This document shows positions 16,198-25,804 of a stretch of 64,000 nt of DNA, piece by piece; position 1 is the first letter of the stretch, and every line of letters starts with the position of its first letter. The stretch spans positions 124,001 through 188,000 of the forward strand of contig JADJBE010000007.1 in assembly GCA_016703895.1 (NCBI GenBank). Direction: 5' to 3'. The position numbers were made by a program, and so were the translations under genes. Source of the DNA: Pseudomonadota bacterium (GTDB taxonomy: Bacteria > Pseudomonadota > Gammaproteobacteria > Steroidobacterales > Steroidobacteraceae). Under the pieces are notes generated by a model, which was not told the DNA's origin, made no database searches, and was given only the letters and a program-made list of their open reading frames with translations.

Positions 16198-17433
16198 TCA
16201 ATGACCGGCGACTAAACGCAACAACTGCCCAGTCACCCAGGCGCCGTAAGTGCCGAGCGCATACCCCAATACCGCCAGCAACACACCCACTGGTGCGAGT
16301 GACGGATGAAACGCCGCTGCCACCACCGGCGCACTGGCGGCACCCCCAATATTCGCTTGGCTTGCGATCGCAAGATAGAACGTCGGTGCGCGCAGCAGCC
16401 GCGTCATGCCAATCAGCAACAACGCATGGATCGCAATCCAAGTCAGACCCACGCCGAATAACGAGGGATTGGTCAAGATCGCGCCCAGGTTCATTTGCAT
16501 ACCAATTGCAGCGACTAGTATGTACAACAAAGCCGAGCCCACCTTGGACGCGCCGGCGCCTTCGAGATCCCGAGCACGGGTCATCGACAGCAATAGACCG
16601 AAAGACGTAGCCAGCACGACAATCCAGAAGAACTCGCTTGCCAGCGACAGCCGCTCGGCCCACGCAAAACCTGCAAAAAAACTTGCTAAGGGCGTAGCCA
16701 GACCATGCGCAAGGCCCGTGACACCAAACCCGATCGCCACGATGTACATGAGATCCGGGAGCCTGGGGATACGCGCCCTCTCGGCCTCCAGTCGCTCGAC
16801 TTGCTTACGTAATGCAGTTAGCGCCGACACGTCTGCGCCGCGCCGCTCGTCAAGGCGCTGCTGATTGGCAGCCATCCACAGCAGCACCGCCATCCAGATG
16901 TTGGCGACGATGACGTCGACCGCGACCATCGTGCCAAACAGGTTGTTATCAATCTCGAAGATCTCTTTCATGGCAGCCTGGTTCGCGCCACCCCCGATCC
17001 AGCTGCCGGCGACAGCAGTCAGACCGCGCCAGACTTCACCCGCTACCGCGTCGGGTGCTAGCCATTGCCACAGCAGCAGCGCCAGCGGCCCGCCGAGCAT
17101 GACGCCAACGGTCGCGGTGCAGAACAAGATCAACAACTTCGGCCCCAGACGCAGAATGCCACGCAGATCGATCGCGATCGTCAGCAAAACGAGCGTCGCT
17201 GGCAGTAGGTAGCGTGACGCTACGAAGTAGAGCTGCGACGACTCCCCGTCGATGAAACCCAAGGTGTTGTAAATGGCCGGGAGCAGGTAGCACAGCAATA
17301 GCGCCGGCACGTACTTGTAGAATGCGCGCCAGAATGGCGCCTGCGATTCGGTGCTCCAGAAAACCGCACCGAGTGTAGCCGCCAACAGGCCTAGTACGAC
17401 CGCGTCGTTCGAGATCAGGGCTGACTCAGCCAA
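16198..17433 (-). CDS. DUF819 family membrane protein
   Basis: This 411-residue polytopic inner-membrane protein of the DUF819 (YjcL-like) family has about ten hydrophobic segments in two halves separated by a charged loop (NQQRLDERRGADVSALTALR and onward, about 195-230). Family features include GSWIGGGANQAAMKEIF in the first half and ASQANIGGAASAPVVAAAFH in the second, which look like paired transporter signature loops. The function is unproven; the fold resembles inverted-repeat carboxylate transporters. It overlaps the aldo/keto reductase stop by 8 bp. Confidence 0.85.
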   Translation of the reverse strand: MAESALISNDAVVLGLLAATLGAVFWSTESQAPFWRAFYKYVPALLLCYLLPAIYNTLGFIDGESSQLYFVASRYLLPATLVLLTIAIDLRGILRLGPKLLILFCTATVGVMLGGPLALLLWQWLAPDAVAGEVWRGLTAVAGSWIGGGANQAAMKEIFEIDNNLFGTMVAVDVIVANIWMAVLLWMAANQQRLDERRGADVSALTALRKQVERLEAERARIPRLPDLMYIVAIGFGVTGLAHGLATPLASFFAGFAWAERLSLASEFFWIVVLATSFGLLLSMTRARDLEGAGASKVGSALLYILVAAIGMQMNLGAILTNPSLFGVGLTWIAIHALLLIGMTRLLRAPTFYLAIASQANIGGAASAPVVAAAFHPSLAPVGVLLAVLGYALGTYGAWVTGQLLRLVAGH

Positions 17434-18394
17434 CCTGCTGCATTTCCTTGGCGCTCATCGCCAAGGCGGCGGCACGTACGTTCTCCTCGAGGTGCTTCAG
17501 CTTGCCCGTTCCGGGGATCGGCAGCATCACGGGTGACTTCGCTAGTAACCACGCCAGGGTCGCCTGCGGCATCGAAATCCCCCGTTGTGCGGCCACCGCC
17601 TGCAGCGCGGCGATTCGCGGCTCGACACTGTCGGCAGCCTGGGCACGCTGCGCCAACGGTCCCCAGGGGATGAACGCGATGCCGTCCCGCTCACAGACTT
17701 GCAACACGGGTTCCGAGTCTCGATCCGCAACGTTATAGCGATTCTGCACCGACACCACCTTGACGATGGCGCGCGCCTCGGCCAACTGCTCGACGCCGAC
17801 ATTCGACACGCCGATATGACGGATCTTGCCCTCACGCTGCAGTCGTCCTAATTCCCCAACCGACTCGGCATAGGGCACTTTGGAATCGACCGCATGCAGT
17901 TGGTAGAGCTCGTGGCGCTCGATCCCAAGGCGTTGCAAACTCGCGTCGCAGGCTAGGCGTAAATGTTCGGGACGACAGTCCGCTGCCCAGCGGTTGGGGC
18001 CCTGACGCGTCATCCCGCCTTTTGTCGTCACCACAAAGCCAGCGGGATACGGGTGCAACGCCTGGTGGATTAGCTCTTCGCTCACATCGGGACCATAGGC
18101 ATCCGCGGTATCGATAAAATTGACGCCCAGCGCCTGGGCGCGTTTCAAGACCGTGAGCGCCGCCTCCACATCGGGCGGCGGGCCCCAGATGCCATCGCCG
18201 GTGATACGCATGGCACCGAAACCCATACGGCTGACTTCGAGATCGCCACCCAGCAACAGGGTTCCGGCTGCAGCAGCGGGTAACGGGATTTTGCTTGCAG
18301 ATGCTCTGGTGGTCATGCTCACTCCTCCGGCAACCACAGCAGTCGCGCCGAGAAAGCCCAGAAAATGTCGTCGTTCGAGATTCGCGCGTGGCAT
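17426..18394 (-). CDS. Aldo/keto reductase with Tat-like signal peptide
   Basis: The encoded protein is 322 residues from the ATG giving MPRANLERRHFLGFLGA, which is a twin-arginine leader with a hydrophobic core and an ASASK cleavage region. The rest is a typical AKR barrel: catalytic Tyr in FIDTADAYGP, Lys in FVVTTKGG, His in LYQLHAVDSK, then IRHIGVSNVG and MLPIPGTGKLKHLEEN. AKRs use NADPH, which is cytoplasmic, so the leader is odd. Without the leader it would be an ordinary AKR. The next gene (DUF819) overlaps it. Confidence 0.85.
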   Translation of the reverse strand: MPRANLERRHFLGFLGATAVVAGGVSMTTRASASKIPLPAAAAGTLLLGGDLEVSRMGFGAMRITGDGIWGPPPDVEAALTVLKRAQALGVNFIDTADAYGPDVSEELIHQALHPYPAGFVVTTKGGMTRQGPNRWAADCRPEHLRLACDASLQRLGIERHELYQLHAVDSKVPYAESVGELGRLQREGKIRHIGVSNVGVEQLAEARAIVKVVSVQNRYNVADRDSEPVLQVCERDGIAFIPWGPLAQRAQAADSVEPRIAALQAVAAQRGISMPQATLAWLLAKSPVMLPIPGTGKLKHLEENVRAAALAMSAKEMQQVG

Positions 18395-18503
18395 ACGGCT
18401 GATTAGACCACGTATCGCGAGGCGGCGGTACACTGCCCCGAGTCCGCAACAAAGCCCGTACAGATCAACGCGTACAGACCGAAACAAGTGGAGACCAACA
18501 ACG

Positions 18504-19070
18504 ATGCAACCGCAGCCACACCTAACACCGCTACCGCGTGAAGCCCTCAATCCGGCAATGCAGCAATCGTTTGATCGCGCCATGGCCGAACGTGGCGACG
18601 CAACGTTCGTGGCGGTGGCTGGCCATGCGCCCGAGGTGTTCGAGTGGTACGGGCAGTTCTATCAGCAGGTATTTTACGGCGGCCGTGTGCCCGTCCGTTA
18701 CAAGGAATTAGCGCGGCTGCGACTCTCCACTGCGCACGGCTGCGCATTCTGCAACAAAGGCAACCGACTGGACGCACAACGCGCCGGACTCACTGCGGCG
18801 CATTTGGCCGCCATCGAGCATCCCGAAGATCCCATCTGGACTGACGCGGAACGTGCGTTGCTGGAGCTGGCAGGCGAGATGCTGCTGACGAATCCATCGG
18901 GGTATCTGACTGCGACGCTCCATGCCCGCCTGCGACCGCACTTCGACGACGCCCAGTTGTTCGAGCTCGGCATGACGCTCGCCGTGCTCGCAGGCATGGC
19001 CAAGTTCCTGTTCGTCTATGATCTGGTCGAAAAAGAGCCGTATTGTCAGATCGGGGCAGTGCCACGCTGA
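18504..19070 (+). CDS. Carboxymuconolactone decarboxylase family protein (AhpD-like)
   Basis: This is a 188-residue all-helical protein of the CMD/AhpD family. The CxxC redox motif is present in STAHGCAFCNKGN, but the His that often follows three residues later is Asn. It is preceded by VRYKELARLRL and followed by the helices DAERALLELAGEML and FELGMTLAVLAGMAKF. It could be a peroxidase partner or a lactone decarboxylase; the family alone does not decide. It is transcribed divergently from the aldo/keto reductase and lies 57 bp upstream of a marR gene. Confidence 0.85.
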   Translation: MQPQPHLTPLPREALNPAMQQSFDRAMAERGDATFVAVAGHAPEVFEWYGQFYQQVFYGGRVPVRYKELARLRLSTAHGCAFCNKGNRLDAQRAGLTAAHLAAIEHPEDPIWTDAERALLELAGEMLLTNPSGYLTATLHARLRPHFDDAQLFELGMTLAVLAGMAKFLFVYDLVEKEPYCQIGAVPR

Positions 19071-19127
19071 TCTTCTGGCGACTTTTCGATACGTTGACGT
19101 CCAGAACAATAGGTGGATACTCACGTA

Positions 19128-19598
19128 ATGGATCGAACCAGCAACTTCTCTGCCAACTGTGACGCGATTGCGTCGCGCTGCGCGTTGTTCGCGACGCGCC
19201 GACTTGCGCGCACACTCACACGATTGTACGACGCCGAGCTCACGGCAACTGGCCTGCGCGGCACGCAGTTCAATGTACTCGTTGCGATAGCACGTAGTCG
19301 CGGTCGTACGCTAACCGAGCTGGGTGACGCACTTGGTATGGATCGCACGACATTGACGCATGCACTTCGACCGCTGCGACGCGCGCACCTGGTGCGCGAC
19401 GCTAACAACATTGATCGGCGCGTCCGAACGGTTGAGCTGACCTCACTTGGCAAGCAGCGGGTCAGTGCCGGGATGGTCGGCTGGCAGCGCGCACAAGAAC
19501 AAGTTGAGGCGACGCGCAGCGCTGTGGATTGGAGCGAGCTGAACGCACAGTTGCGTCGATTGAACAGACTACTGATTGTTGACGGCCAATCCCAATAA
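19128..19598 (+). CDS. MarR family transcriptional regulator
   Basis: This 156-residue winged-helix regulator shows GLRGTQFNVLVAIARSRGRT, the recognition-helix region LTELGDALGMDRTTLTHALR, and the wing LVRDANNIDRRVRTVELTSLG. Its start is the ATG at 19128; a GTG at 19113 would add five residues. The neighbouring CMD gene and the divergent aldo/keto reductase are likely targets by position. No clear palindromic operator was found between them. Confidence 0.87.
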   Translation: MDRTSNFSANCDAIASRCALFATRRLARTLTRLYDAELTATGLRGTQFNVLVAIARSRGRTLTELGDALGMDRTTLTHALRPLRRAHLVRDANNIDRRVRTVELTSLGKQRVSAGMVGWQRAQEQVEATRSAVDWSELNAQLRRLNRLLIVDGQSQ

Positions 19599-19652
19599 TT
19601 TGAGCGGCACTACCGGTACGGCTAGAAAGGCACAATTACAAGGAGATCGACT

Positions 19653-20063
19653 ATGGATACGTCACAAGCGATGACAAACCTAAACTGGTTCGCAGTCTTT
19701 GCGGCGGCTGCATCGGGCTTCCTCGTCGGCGGGCTTTGGTACGGACCACTGTTTGGCAAGGCGTGGATGGCCGCATCCGGCATGACCGAAGAGAAAATGA
19801 AAGCCAGTAACCCCGCGAAGACTTACGGCCTTACGTTCCTGCTGAGCCTGATCGCAGCATTCAGCCTCGCGATGTTCGTTGGCGGAGGTGATCTGAGTTT
19901 CGGCATGTTTGCAGGATTCATGACAGGGCTGACGTTCGTCGCCGTCGCGCTCGGCATTACCTACTTGTTCGAGCAGCGCTCGCTCAAACTGTGGTTGATC
20001 AACTCCGGTTATCAGATCGTATTTTTCACGGTGATGGGCACCATACTCGGCGTGTGGCACTAG
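19653..20063 (+). CDS. DUF1761 family small membrane protein
   Basis: This 136-residue protein has four predicted membrane helices: AVFAAAASGFLVGGLWYGPL, TFLLSLIAAFSLAMFVGG, FAGFMTGLTFVAVALGITYL and SGYQIVFFTVMGTILGV. The first helix contains the GxxWYGPLFGKxWM motif typical of DUF1761. A good Shine-Dalgarno (AAGGAG) stands 7 nt before the ATG. The function is unknown. Confidence 0.85.
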   Translation: MDTSQAMTNLNWFAVFAAAASGFLVGGLWYGPLFGKAWMAASGMTEEKMKASNPAKTYGLTFLLSLIAAFSLAMFVGGGDLSFGMFAGFMTGLTFVAVALGITYLFEQRSLKLWLINSGYQIVFFTVMGTILGVWH

Positions 20064-20251
20064 TCCCAACACTGCTTGATCGCCTGATCTTCCGGTTTTG
20101 GCTGGCGGACGCGCGCCATCAACCGGCGTTGCTGTCTGCCGACGGCGGTCAGCGTTAGACATAATTGCTGTGGTTTGCAACCATAGGGAAACTAAGTCAA
20201 GTTATCGAGACTCGGCTCGGACTCCAGAACACGCGGACTCAAGAACAAAAG

Positions 20252-21847
20252 ATGCGCTCAATTTTCAAGCTTAATGCGACCTACAAACTCGCACTGTTCA
20301 TTGTTTTCGCTGCGTCGCTCGCGTCGTGTGGCGGCGGCTCTAGTGGGGAGGCAGCACCGAACGTAAACCCGAACTCTGCTCCGCCCGGACCCACGGTAAC
20401 CTTTGCGGCTACACCGACGTCGGTCGCATCGGGCGGCGCTGCCAACCTGAGCTGGTCGTCGACCGGCGCGACGAGTTGCACCGCGAGTGGTGCCTGGGGC
20501 GGCGCACGCGCAACAACGGGCACGGCGAGCACCGGCGCGCTCACCAGTGCTAATAATACGTTCACCCTGAGCTGCACCGGTGCAGGCGGCTCCGCCAATC
20601 AATCCGCAACGGTGACCGTCACGACGTCGACGCCCGCGCCTACCGTATTGATCTCGGCCGCGCCCACGACGGTCGCGTCAGGCGGCACGTCGAATCTGAC
20701 TTGGTCGTCAACTGACGCGACCAGTTGCACCGCGAGTGGCGCCTGGAGCGGCTTGCAGGCGACGTCCGGCACAGCGAGCACCGGTACGCTCACCAATGCT
20801 AACAATACATTCACCCTGAGCTGCACCGGCGCAGGCGGCTCCGCCAATCAATCCGCAACGGTGACCGTCACGACGTCGGCGCCCGCGCCTACCGTATCGA
20901 TCTCGGCCACACCCACGACGGTCGCGTCCGGCGGCAGCTCTAGCCTGACTTGGTCGTCGACTAATGCGTCCAGTTGCACCGCGAGTGGCGCCTGGAGCGG
21001 CTCGAAAGCGACGTCCGGCACGGCCAGCACTGGCGCGCTCACCAGTCCTAACAATACGTTCACCCTCACATGCACCGGCGCCGGTGGCTCCGCAAATGAC
21101 AGTGCGACGGTGTCGGTCAGCGGTGCTGGCGGCCCGACGACTGGCCTCGACTTTGGTGGTAATGATTCAACCACCGGCACGGTTCGATTCCGTTTCACCA
21201 ATCCGCCAGCCATGTATCCGGCTACCTACATCTGGCGCGTGCTCCCGCGCCGACAGGCGGGCTATTACACCGCGTTCTTCTGGGGCAACGACGGCACGTT
21301 CTTCTGGGACAATGGCAACCCGAACAGCTACTACGGCGCGCATCCGTATCCGCAACCGGCACCGAATGGCTCCGATCACAAATGGGAAATCTCAGTGAAC
21401 GGTCGTGACGTTCTCAGTCCGGAGTTCGTCGAGTACGGCCGTTGGCACACCCAGGCGCTGCGCGTCTGGTCGGATGGCAACGGTAAACATCACGAGTACT
21501 ATTGGGACTGGCCGAATATGTCCCGCATGATCCGCCAGACTGAAGACGTGAGTTATGCCAATGTGCGCCCGACCAATGCTGCACTGACCTTCGGCGATGC
21601 GCCGTGGGCGCCGTCCACCGAGATCATGAACGGCATCATGCGCGGCATCCAGGTTTATTCGACCCTGCTGTCGCCCAGTGAGATAGGTGCGGAAATCAAC
21701 AACCCGCGCTCAACGTCCCCCGGCAGCTCGAACATCTGGTATCTGAATCTCAATCCCACGCCGACTGACATCAGCGACAAGTCTGGCGCGGGTAACAACC
21801 CGGAATGGGTGGGCGCAGAACGAGCGCAGCTTTGGACCGGGCCTTGA
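20252..21847 (+). CDS. Surface lipoprotein with three Ig-like repeats and a C-terminal lectin-like domain
   Basis: The encoded protein is 531 residues. The leader is a lipoprotein signal ending in LASC followed by GGGSSGE, which suggests a surface or periplasmic anchor. Residues about 47-295 are three tandem 83-residue Ig-like repeats (PTTVASGG, LTWSSTNASSCTASGAWSGS, NNTFTLTCTGAGGSA) with conserved Cys pairs. The remainder (about 296-531) is rich in Trp, Tyr and Asn (WGNDGTFFWDNGNPNSYYG, HKWEISVNGRDVL) and ends with LNPTPTDISDKSGAGNNPEW, like a concanavalin/LamG-type carbohydrate-binding domain. No catalytic motif is seen. The exact ligand is unknown. Confidence 0.75.
   Translation: MRSIFKLNATYKLALFIVFAASLASCGGGSSGEAAPNVNPNSAPPGPTVTFAATPTSVASGGAANLSWSSTGATSCTASGAWGGARATTGTASTGALTSANNTFTLSCTGAGGSANQSATVTVTTSTPAPTVLISAAPTTVASGGTSNLTWSSTDATSCTASGAWSGLQATSGTASTGTLTNANNTFTLSCTGAGGSANQSATVTVTTSAPAPTVSISATPTTVASGGSSSLTWSSTNASSCTASGAWSGSKATSGTASTGALTSPNNTFTLTCTGAGGSANDSATVSVSGAGGPTTGLDFGGNDSTTGTVRFRFTNPPAMYPATYIWRVLPRRQAGYYTAFFWGNDGTFFWDNGNPNSYYGAHPYPQPAPNGSDHKWEISVNGRDVLSPEFVEYGRWHTQALRVWSDGNGKHHEYYWDWPNMSRMIRQTEDVSYANVRPTNAALTFGDAPWAPSTEIMNGIMRGIQVYSTLLSPSEIGAEINNPRSTSPGSSNIWYLNLNPTPTDISDKSGAGNNPEWVGAERAQLWTGP
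20390..21136 (+). repeat. Three tandem 249-bp repeats encoding Ig-like domains
   Basis: Units start at 20390, 20639 and 20888, each 249 bp and in frame. They are similar at the DNA level, especially units 2 and 3, including long identical stretches around the sequence encoding TFTLSCTGAGGSANQSATVT. Such similarity implies recent duplication or ongoing gene conversion, and the copy number could vary. Confidence 0.85.
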
Positions 21848-21879
21848 GACAGGAGCCGAAACGTAGCTAGCTGCCCGGG

Positions 21880-22869
21880 CTAAGCGTCAGCGGCGAATTC
21901 ATCCCAAAACACTTCCATACGCTTGCGCTGATCGGCGTCTGGTAGCCGACCACGAGCCGCACCTAGATTGTCCGCAAGATTTGCCAGCCGCGTCATGCCG
22001 GGAATCGCACAGGTCACCGCAGGGTGCGACAACACGTACTTCAAGAAAAACTGCCCCCAGCTCGTCGCATCGAATTCGCCAGCCCAAGATGGCAGTGGCC
22101 TATCGCGGACGCGCGCAAACAGATTGCCATCGCGCCGGCCGCCAAACGGCAGATTGATCAGGACAGCCGTCGTGCGCTCCGCGGCCAGAGGCAGAATCTC
22201 GGCAGCGGCGGACCGATTCGCGATCGAATAGTCCACCTGGATGAAATCGAGCGGTGTCGACCGCATTATCCCAAGCATCTCGGCATACTGCTCATCACGC
22301 GAGGTCGTGATGCCGACATAGCGAATGCGCTGCTCTCGCTGCCATTCACGCAACACCGGCAACATGGCCGTAGCGCCAATCAGATTGTGCACCTGCACGA
22401 GATCCAATACCTCAGAGCGCAGTCGCCGCATGGACTCCTGCAACATAGCCTCGCCCTCGGCGCGCTCACCGCTTTGCGCCGTGACTTTGGTCGCCAGAAA
22501 CACCTTATCGCGGTTGCCGATCTCGGCCAGTAGCTCACCAATGACACGTTCAGAATCTCGATAGAGGGGCGCGGTATCAATCACGCTGGCCCCGGCTGCG
22601 GTCAGTTCCTGCAGCACTTGTTTGCGCGTCGCACGCTCCTGCGGCGTGGTGGGACTGTAGTTGTTGGTACCGACGCCGAGCATCGGTAGCAGTTCACCGC
22701 TCACCGGTATCGGTCGGCGAATCAAATCAGCGACGGCCGTCGTCACTGGCCGCGTTGCCGCCGCGCCAACTTCGGCAGCATTTGCGTTACGGAGCAACGA
22801 TCGACCACCTTCGAGCCATGCGGCACCCGCCGCAAGCAAAGATCCGCGAATGACATCCCGTCGCTGCAT
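21880..22869 (-). CDS. Aldo/keto reductase family protein with Tat-like leader
   Basis: The encoded protein is 329 residues from the ATG with an AAGGAG Shine-Dalgarno. The N-terminus MQRRDVIRGSLLAAGAAWL and the NANAAE cleavage region look like a twin-arginine signal. The AKR fold follows: LGVGTNNYSPTTPQERA, catalytic Tyr in DTAPLYRDSE, Lys in FLATKVTAQ, His in LVQVHNLIG, then IRYVGITTSRDEQY. It is the second Tat-leader AKR in 5 kb but is not a close copy of the first. The cytosolic cofactor problem applies here too. Confidence 0.82.
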   Translation of the reverse strand: MQRRDVIRGSLLAAGAAWLEGGRSLLRNANAAEVGAAATRPVTTAVADLIRRPIPVSGELLPMLGVGTNNYSPTTPQERATRKQVLQELTAAGASVIDTAPLYRDSERVIGELLAEIGNRDKVFLATKVTAQSGERAEGEAMLQESMRRLRSEVLDLVQVHNLIGATAMLPVLREWQREQRIRYVGITTSRDEQYAEMLGIMRSTPLDFIQVDYSIANRSAAAEILPLAAERTTAVLINLPFGGRRDGNLFARVRDRPLPSWAGEFDATSWGQFFLKYVLSHPAVTCAIPGMTRLANLADNLGAARGRLPDADQRKRMEVFWDEFAADA

Positions 22870-22991
22870 GGCGTGCTCCTTCGACTTTGGCGCTGGTGCG
22901 CAACTGCGATCCACTGCCAGCAGAGGGTACACCGCGCGCCAGGCTCGGTCACGGCCAACTGGGTAACATCCCGACGACGCGCGTGAAACCC

Positions 22992-24642
22992 TTATGCGGC
23001 GTCAACGTCAAGTGCTGCCACTTGCGGCCGGTGGCCCGCCTGCGGCGCGACAGACTCGCCGACCGACCAACTGACTGGCGCTGTGCGCAACCGCTCCGTT
23101 GCGTGCAAGTAGCCAGCCTCAACCGCGATCTGGTAGGCCTTCCAATTGAGCAGATCGACTTGTTCGAGTGGCGGCTGCAACAGCAGGTCGGTCTGGTCCC
23201 GACGTGCAGCGGAGGCTCACCGGTAGATTATTGATCGTCGCGCCGTCCACATAAACCTCGCCGCCACGCATAACCGGCGGCAATACGCCCGGGATCGAAA
23301 CCGAGGCACGCAGCCAGCGCCATAGCTCACCGCTACGGTGTACAGCGGCGACACCTGTCGTTAGATTTGATGAGACGCAATAGAACGGCAGCGGCAAGTC
23401 TTCGATCGCAACGTCACCGAATTCGTTGCGCAAGCGCTGCGTCACTCGCCGCCCGGATACCAGCGAGACGATTGGCAACGTGTAGTCCGCCAACGGGTTG
23501 CTGTCGACGAAAGTACGGCGGAAAACGTCGAGCAGTTGGTCATCCTCCCAGCCGTGGGCAATGGCGGCACCCATGATGGCGCCGATACTGGTACCACCGA
23601 CGAGATCGATCGGAATGCGTCGCTCGCGCAGCGCCCGGACCACACCCAGATGCGCAAAGCCGCGCGCGCCGCCGCCGGACAACACCAGGCCGATGGCGTT
23701 TCCCGTGACGATGCGAGCGACACGCTGCACGTCGCCAGCAGCGCAAACATGATGATGCGCTACGCCGGGCAGCGTTTGCGTCCAGCGCTCTGCCGCGCCT
23801 CGCTGCAGACGGTCGTCGTGCAGCAGCACAAGTTCAGCGCGTTGCGTCATCGAGCCGCTGTCCGCCGCCTGCGTGAGCGCAGCCCACGGCGCCGCAGCCG
23901 CACCTGCGTTGGCCAACAACAAGAGAGTGTCTGCCTGGCGCACACAGAGTTTGCTCCAGGTACTGACTTGGTGATCCGCTACGTACACGACAAAGTCGTT
24001 AGCGGCTTCAATCTTATTGAACCAATGGCTGGTGTGATCAGCGCCGCGTACGCTCCAGACCAACTCCACATGACCGTACGGCCGCAACGCGGCGACGAAC
24101 TCGGTCGCGAACGCTGCGACGTCGACATCGAGACCCTGGGGAATCAGGGTGAAGGTGCGCGACATCGGTGCGCGGCCGCGCGCAGCGGTCGGACCAGTCG
24201 ACTGCTCCAGGCGCGCCACCGTCAAGCGCGCAATGCTGAGCATGGCCTCTGGGTGACGACTGAAGACCGTGTCGAACGCCTCGCGCGACAGACGCACCAG
24301 TTCACTGTCGCGTACTGCCACAACCGCAGCCGATCGAGGCCGGCCCGAGATCAAGCCCATCTCGCCGACGGTTTCGCCAGGAGCCACACGTCCTAACCAC
24401 TTCCGCCGGTCAGTGCTGCGCGAGATCGTGCCAAGTCCGCCCGACAACAACACATACATTGCGTCGGACGGCTCGGCGGCGTCGAATAGCGTCGCTCCGC
24501 CCGGCAGCGACAGCCAGACGCATTCAGCCGCAATCGCTTCAATCGTCTCGGCCGACAGCGACTCGAAGATCGAGAGACGCGCGAGTACGAACCGCAAGTC
24601 ACTGCGGACTCTCAGCGTTTCCTCTGGGACATCGAATTCCAT
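22992..24642 (-). pseudogene. Patatin-like phospholipase with cNMP-binding domain, internal out-of-frame deletion
   Basis: The gene encodes an NTE-type serine esterase. Residues about 12-135 are a cyclic-nucleotide-binding domain (PGETVGEMGLISGRPRSAAV), a linker follows, and then comes a patatin domain with the oxyanion GGGARGFAHLG, nucleophile GTSIG and catalytic DGA in YVDGATINNLPV. Just after NNLPV the frame breaks: the annotated frame runs to a stop at 23119 with an unrelated tail. A second frame gives ASAARRDQTDLLLQPPLEQV and NWKAYQIAVEAGY, the normal family C-terminus, to 22992. Roughly 50-60 residues normally found between these points are missing. An out-of-frame deletion of about 150-180 bp is inferred. 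The catalytic dyad survives, so residual activity is possible. Confidence 0.75.
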
Positions 24643-24733
24643 TGCGCGGTGCCTTGGCTAACCAAGTAAGTTATGCCTCGGTCGACCACTCGTCGAGCTT
24701 GACCGGTCGGGTTCTGCGACGCCCGTCACGCTA

Positions 24734-25804
24734 TCAGCTGACGTAAATATATGGCGCAGCAGCCGCCGACTCCGCCGCACGTTCAACCACGTCCCCAATC
24801 GCCACAAAACCCTTGGCCATCAGGCTGTCGACATTTGTGCTTGCCACCGTGGCTAACAATCCGCCCGACGTTTGCGGGTCGGTGAGTAGCGCGCGTATTG
24901 CTGGCGTCACGCCCGCGCCCCACTCGACAGCGGCCGGCTGCAACGAATGGTCGCTATCGCGGTGTGCGGAGGTACGTATGCCACGCTCTGCCACCTCCCT
25001 CGCACCGTCGAGCAACGGTACATCCTGCCAGCGAACATGCAACGCGACAGCAGATTGGCTTGCCATTTCGATCCCATGGCCGAGCAGACCATAGCCGCTG
25101 ATATCGGTCGCTGCACTCGGCCGTACTGCGAGGTGGTTCAACGCGTCTGCCGCCAGCCGATTGGTCGTGCGCATAGATCGCACTGCTACCCGCTCGTAGC
25201 GCGGTTCGCGCGCCGAGAGCAGTACGCCGGTGCCCAGCGGCTTGGACAAGACCAGCACGTCGCCCACGCGCGCACCGCGCTTGCGCCATATTCGGTCGGG
25301 ATGCACGAAGCCGATCACGCAGAGTCCGAAGATCGGCTCGGCACACCGAATTGTGTGGCCGCCGACAATCATACCGCCGCAGGCCCGAACTGTTTCCGCC
25401 GCACCGCGCAGTACCGTGCTAACGACAGTTTCCGGCACGCTGGCGGGAAAGCCCGCAATGGCCAACGCGAAGGCGACTGATCCGCCCATCGCATACACGT
25501 CGCTCACGGCATTGGCGGCCGCCACGGCGCCGTAGTCATACGGGTCGTCGACGAGCGGCGGAAAATAATCGACCGTCGCGACTAACGCGCGTTCTGCATC
25601 GAGCGCATAGACCGCCGCGTCGTCGGACGGCGTTAGCCCCACCAGCAGCGCCGGATCAATCCCGGCAGCCGGCGCTACCAGCCCTGCCAGTGCGGCTACC
25701 AGTTCGGGCGACGCCTTGGCCGCACAGCCGCCACAGCCAGCTAGCGCACGCAAGCTGAACGGCGGCGTTCCGTGGTCCGCCTCGGCAAGCGACTCGTTAG
25801 CCAC
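24734..25804 (-). CDS. selD: Selenide, water dikinase SelD
   Basis: SelD makes selenophosphate from selenide and ATP, for tRNA 2-selenouridine or selenocysteine. From the GTG start the protein is 356 residues. The Gly-rich N-terminal loop with catalytic Cys is AGCGGCAAK, so no selenocysteine is used. PSDDAAVYALDAERALVATV, NAVSDVYAMGG, GGMIVGGHTI, DISGYGLLGHGIEM and LTDPQTSGGLL match the family. The start overlaps the acyl-CoA dehydrogenase stop by a few bases. No selenouridine synthase or selA/selB is seen in the window. Confidence 0.9.
   Translation of the reverse strand: MANESLAEADHGTPPFSLRALAGCGGCAAKASPELVAALAGLVAPAAGIDPALLVGLTPSDDAAVYALDAERALVATVDYFPPLVDDPYDYGAVAAANAVSDVYAMGGSVAFALAIAGFPASVPETVVSTVLRGAAETVRACGGMIVGGHTIRCAEPIFGLCVIGFVHPDRIWRKRGARVGDVLVLSKPLGTGVLLSAREPRYERVAVRSMRTTNRLAADALNHLAVRPSAATDISGYGLLGHGIEMASQSAVALHVRWQDVPLLDGAREVAERGIRTSAHRDSDHSLQPAAVEWGAGVTPAIRALLTDPQTSGGLLATVASTNVDSLMAKGFVAIGDVVERAAESAAAAPYIYVS

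Noticed and set aside
22992..23180. Independent small gene of 62 codons
   Set aside because: Its sequence is the normal C-terminus of NTE-type phospholipases, so it is the displaced tail of the upstream gene.
24734..25804. Selenocysteine in SelD
   Set aside because: The catalytic position is an ordinary Cys codon, and no in-frame TGA is present.
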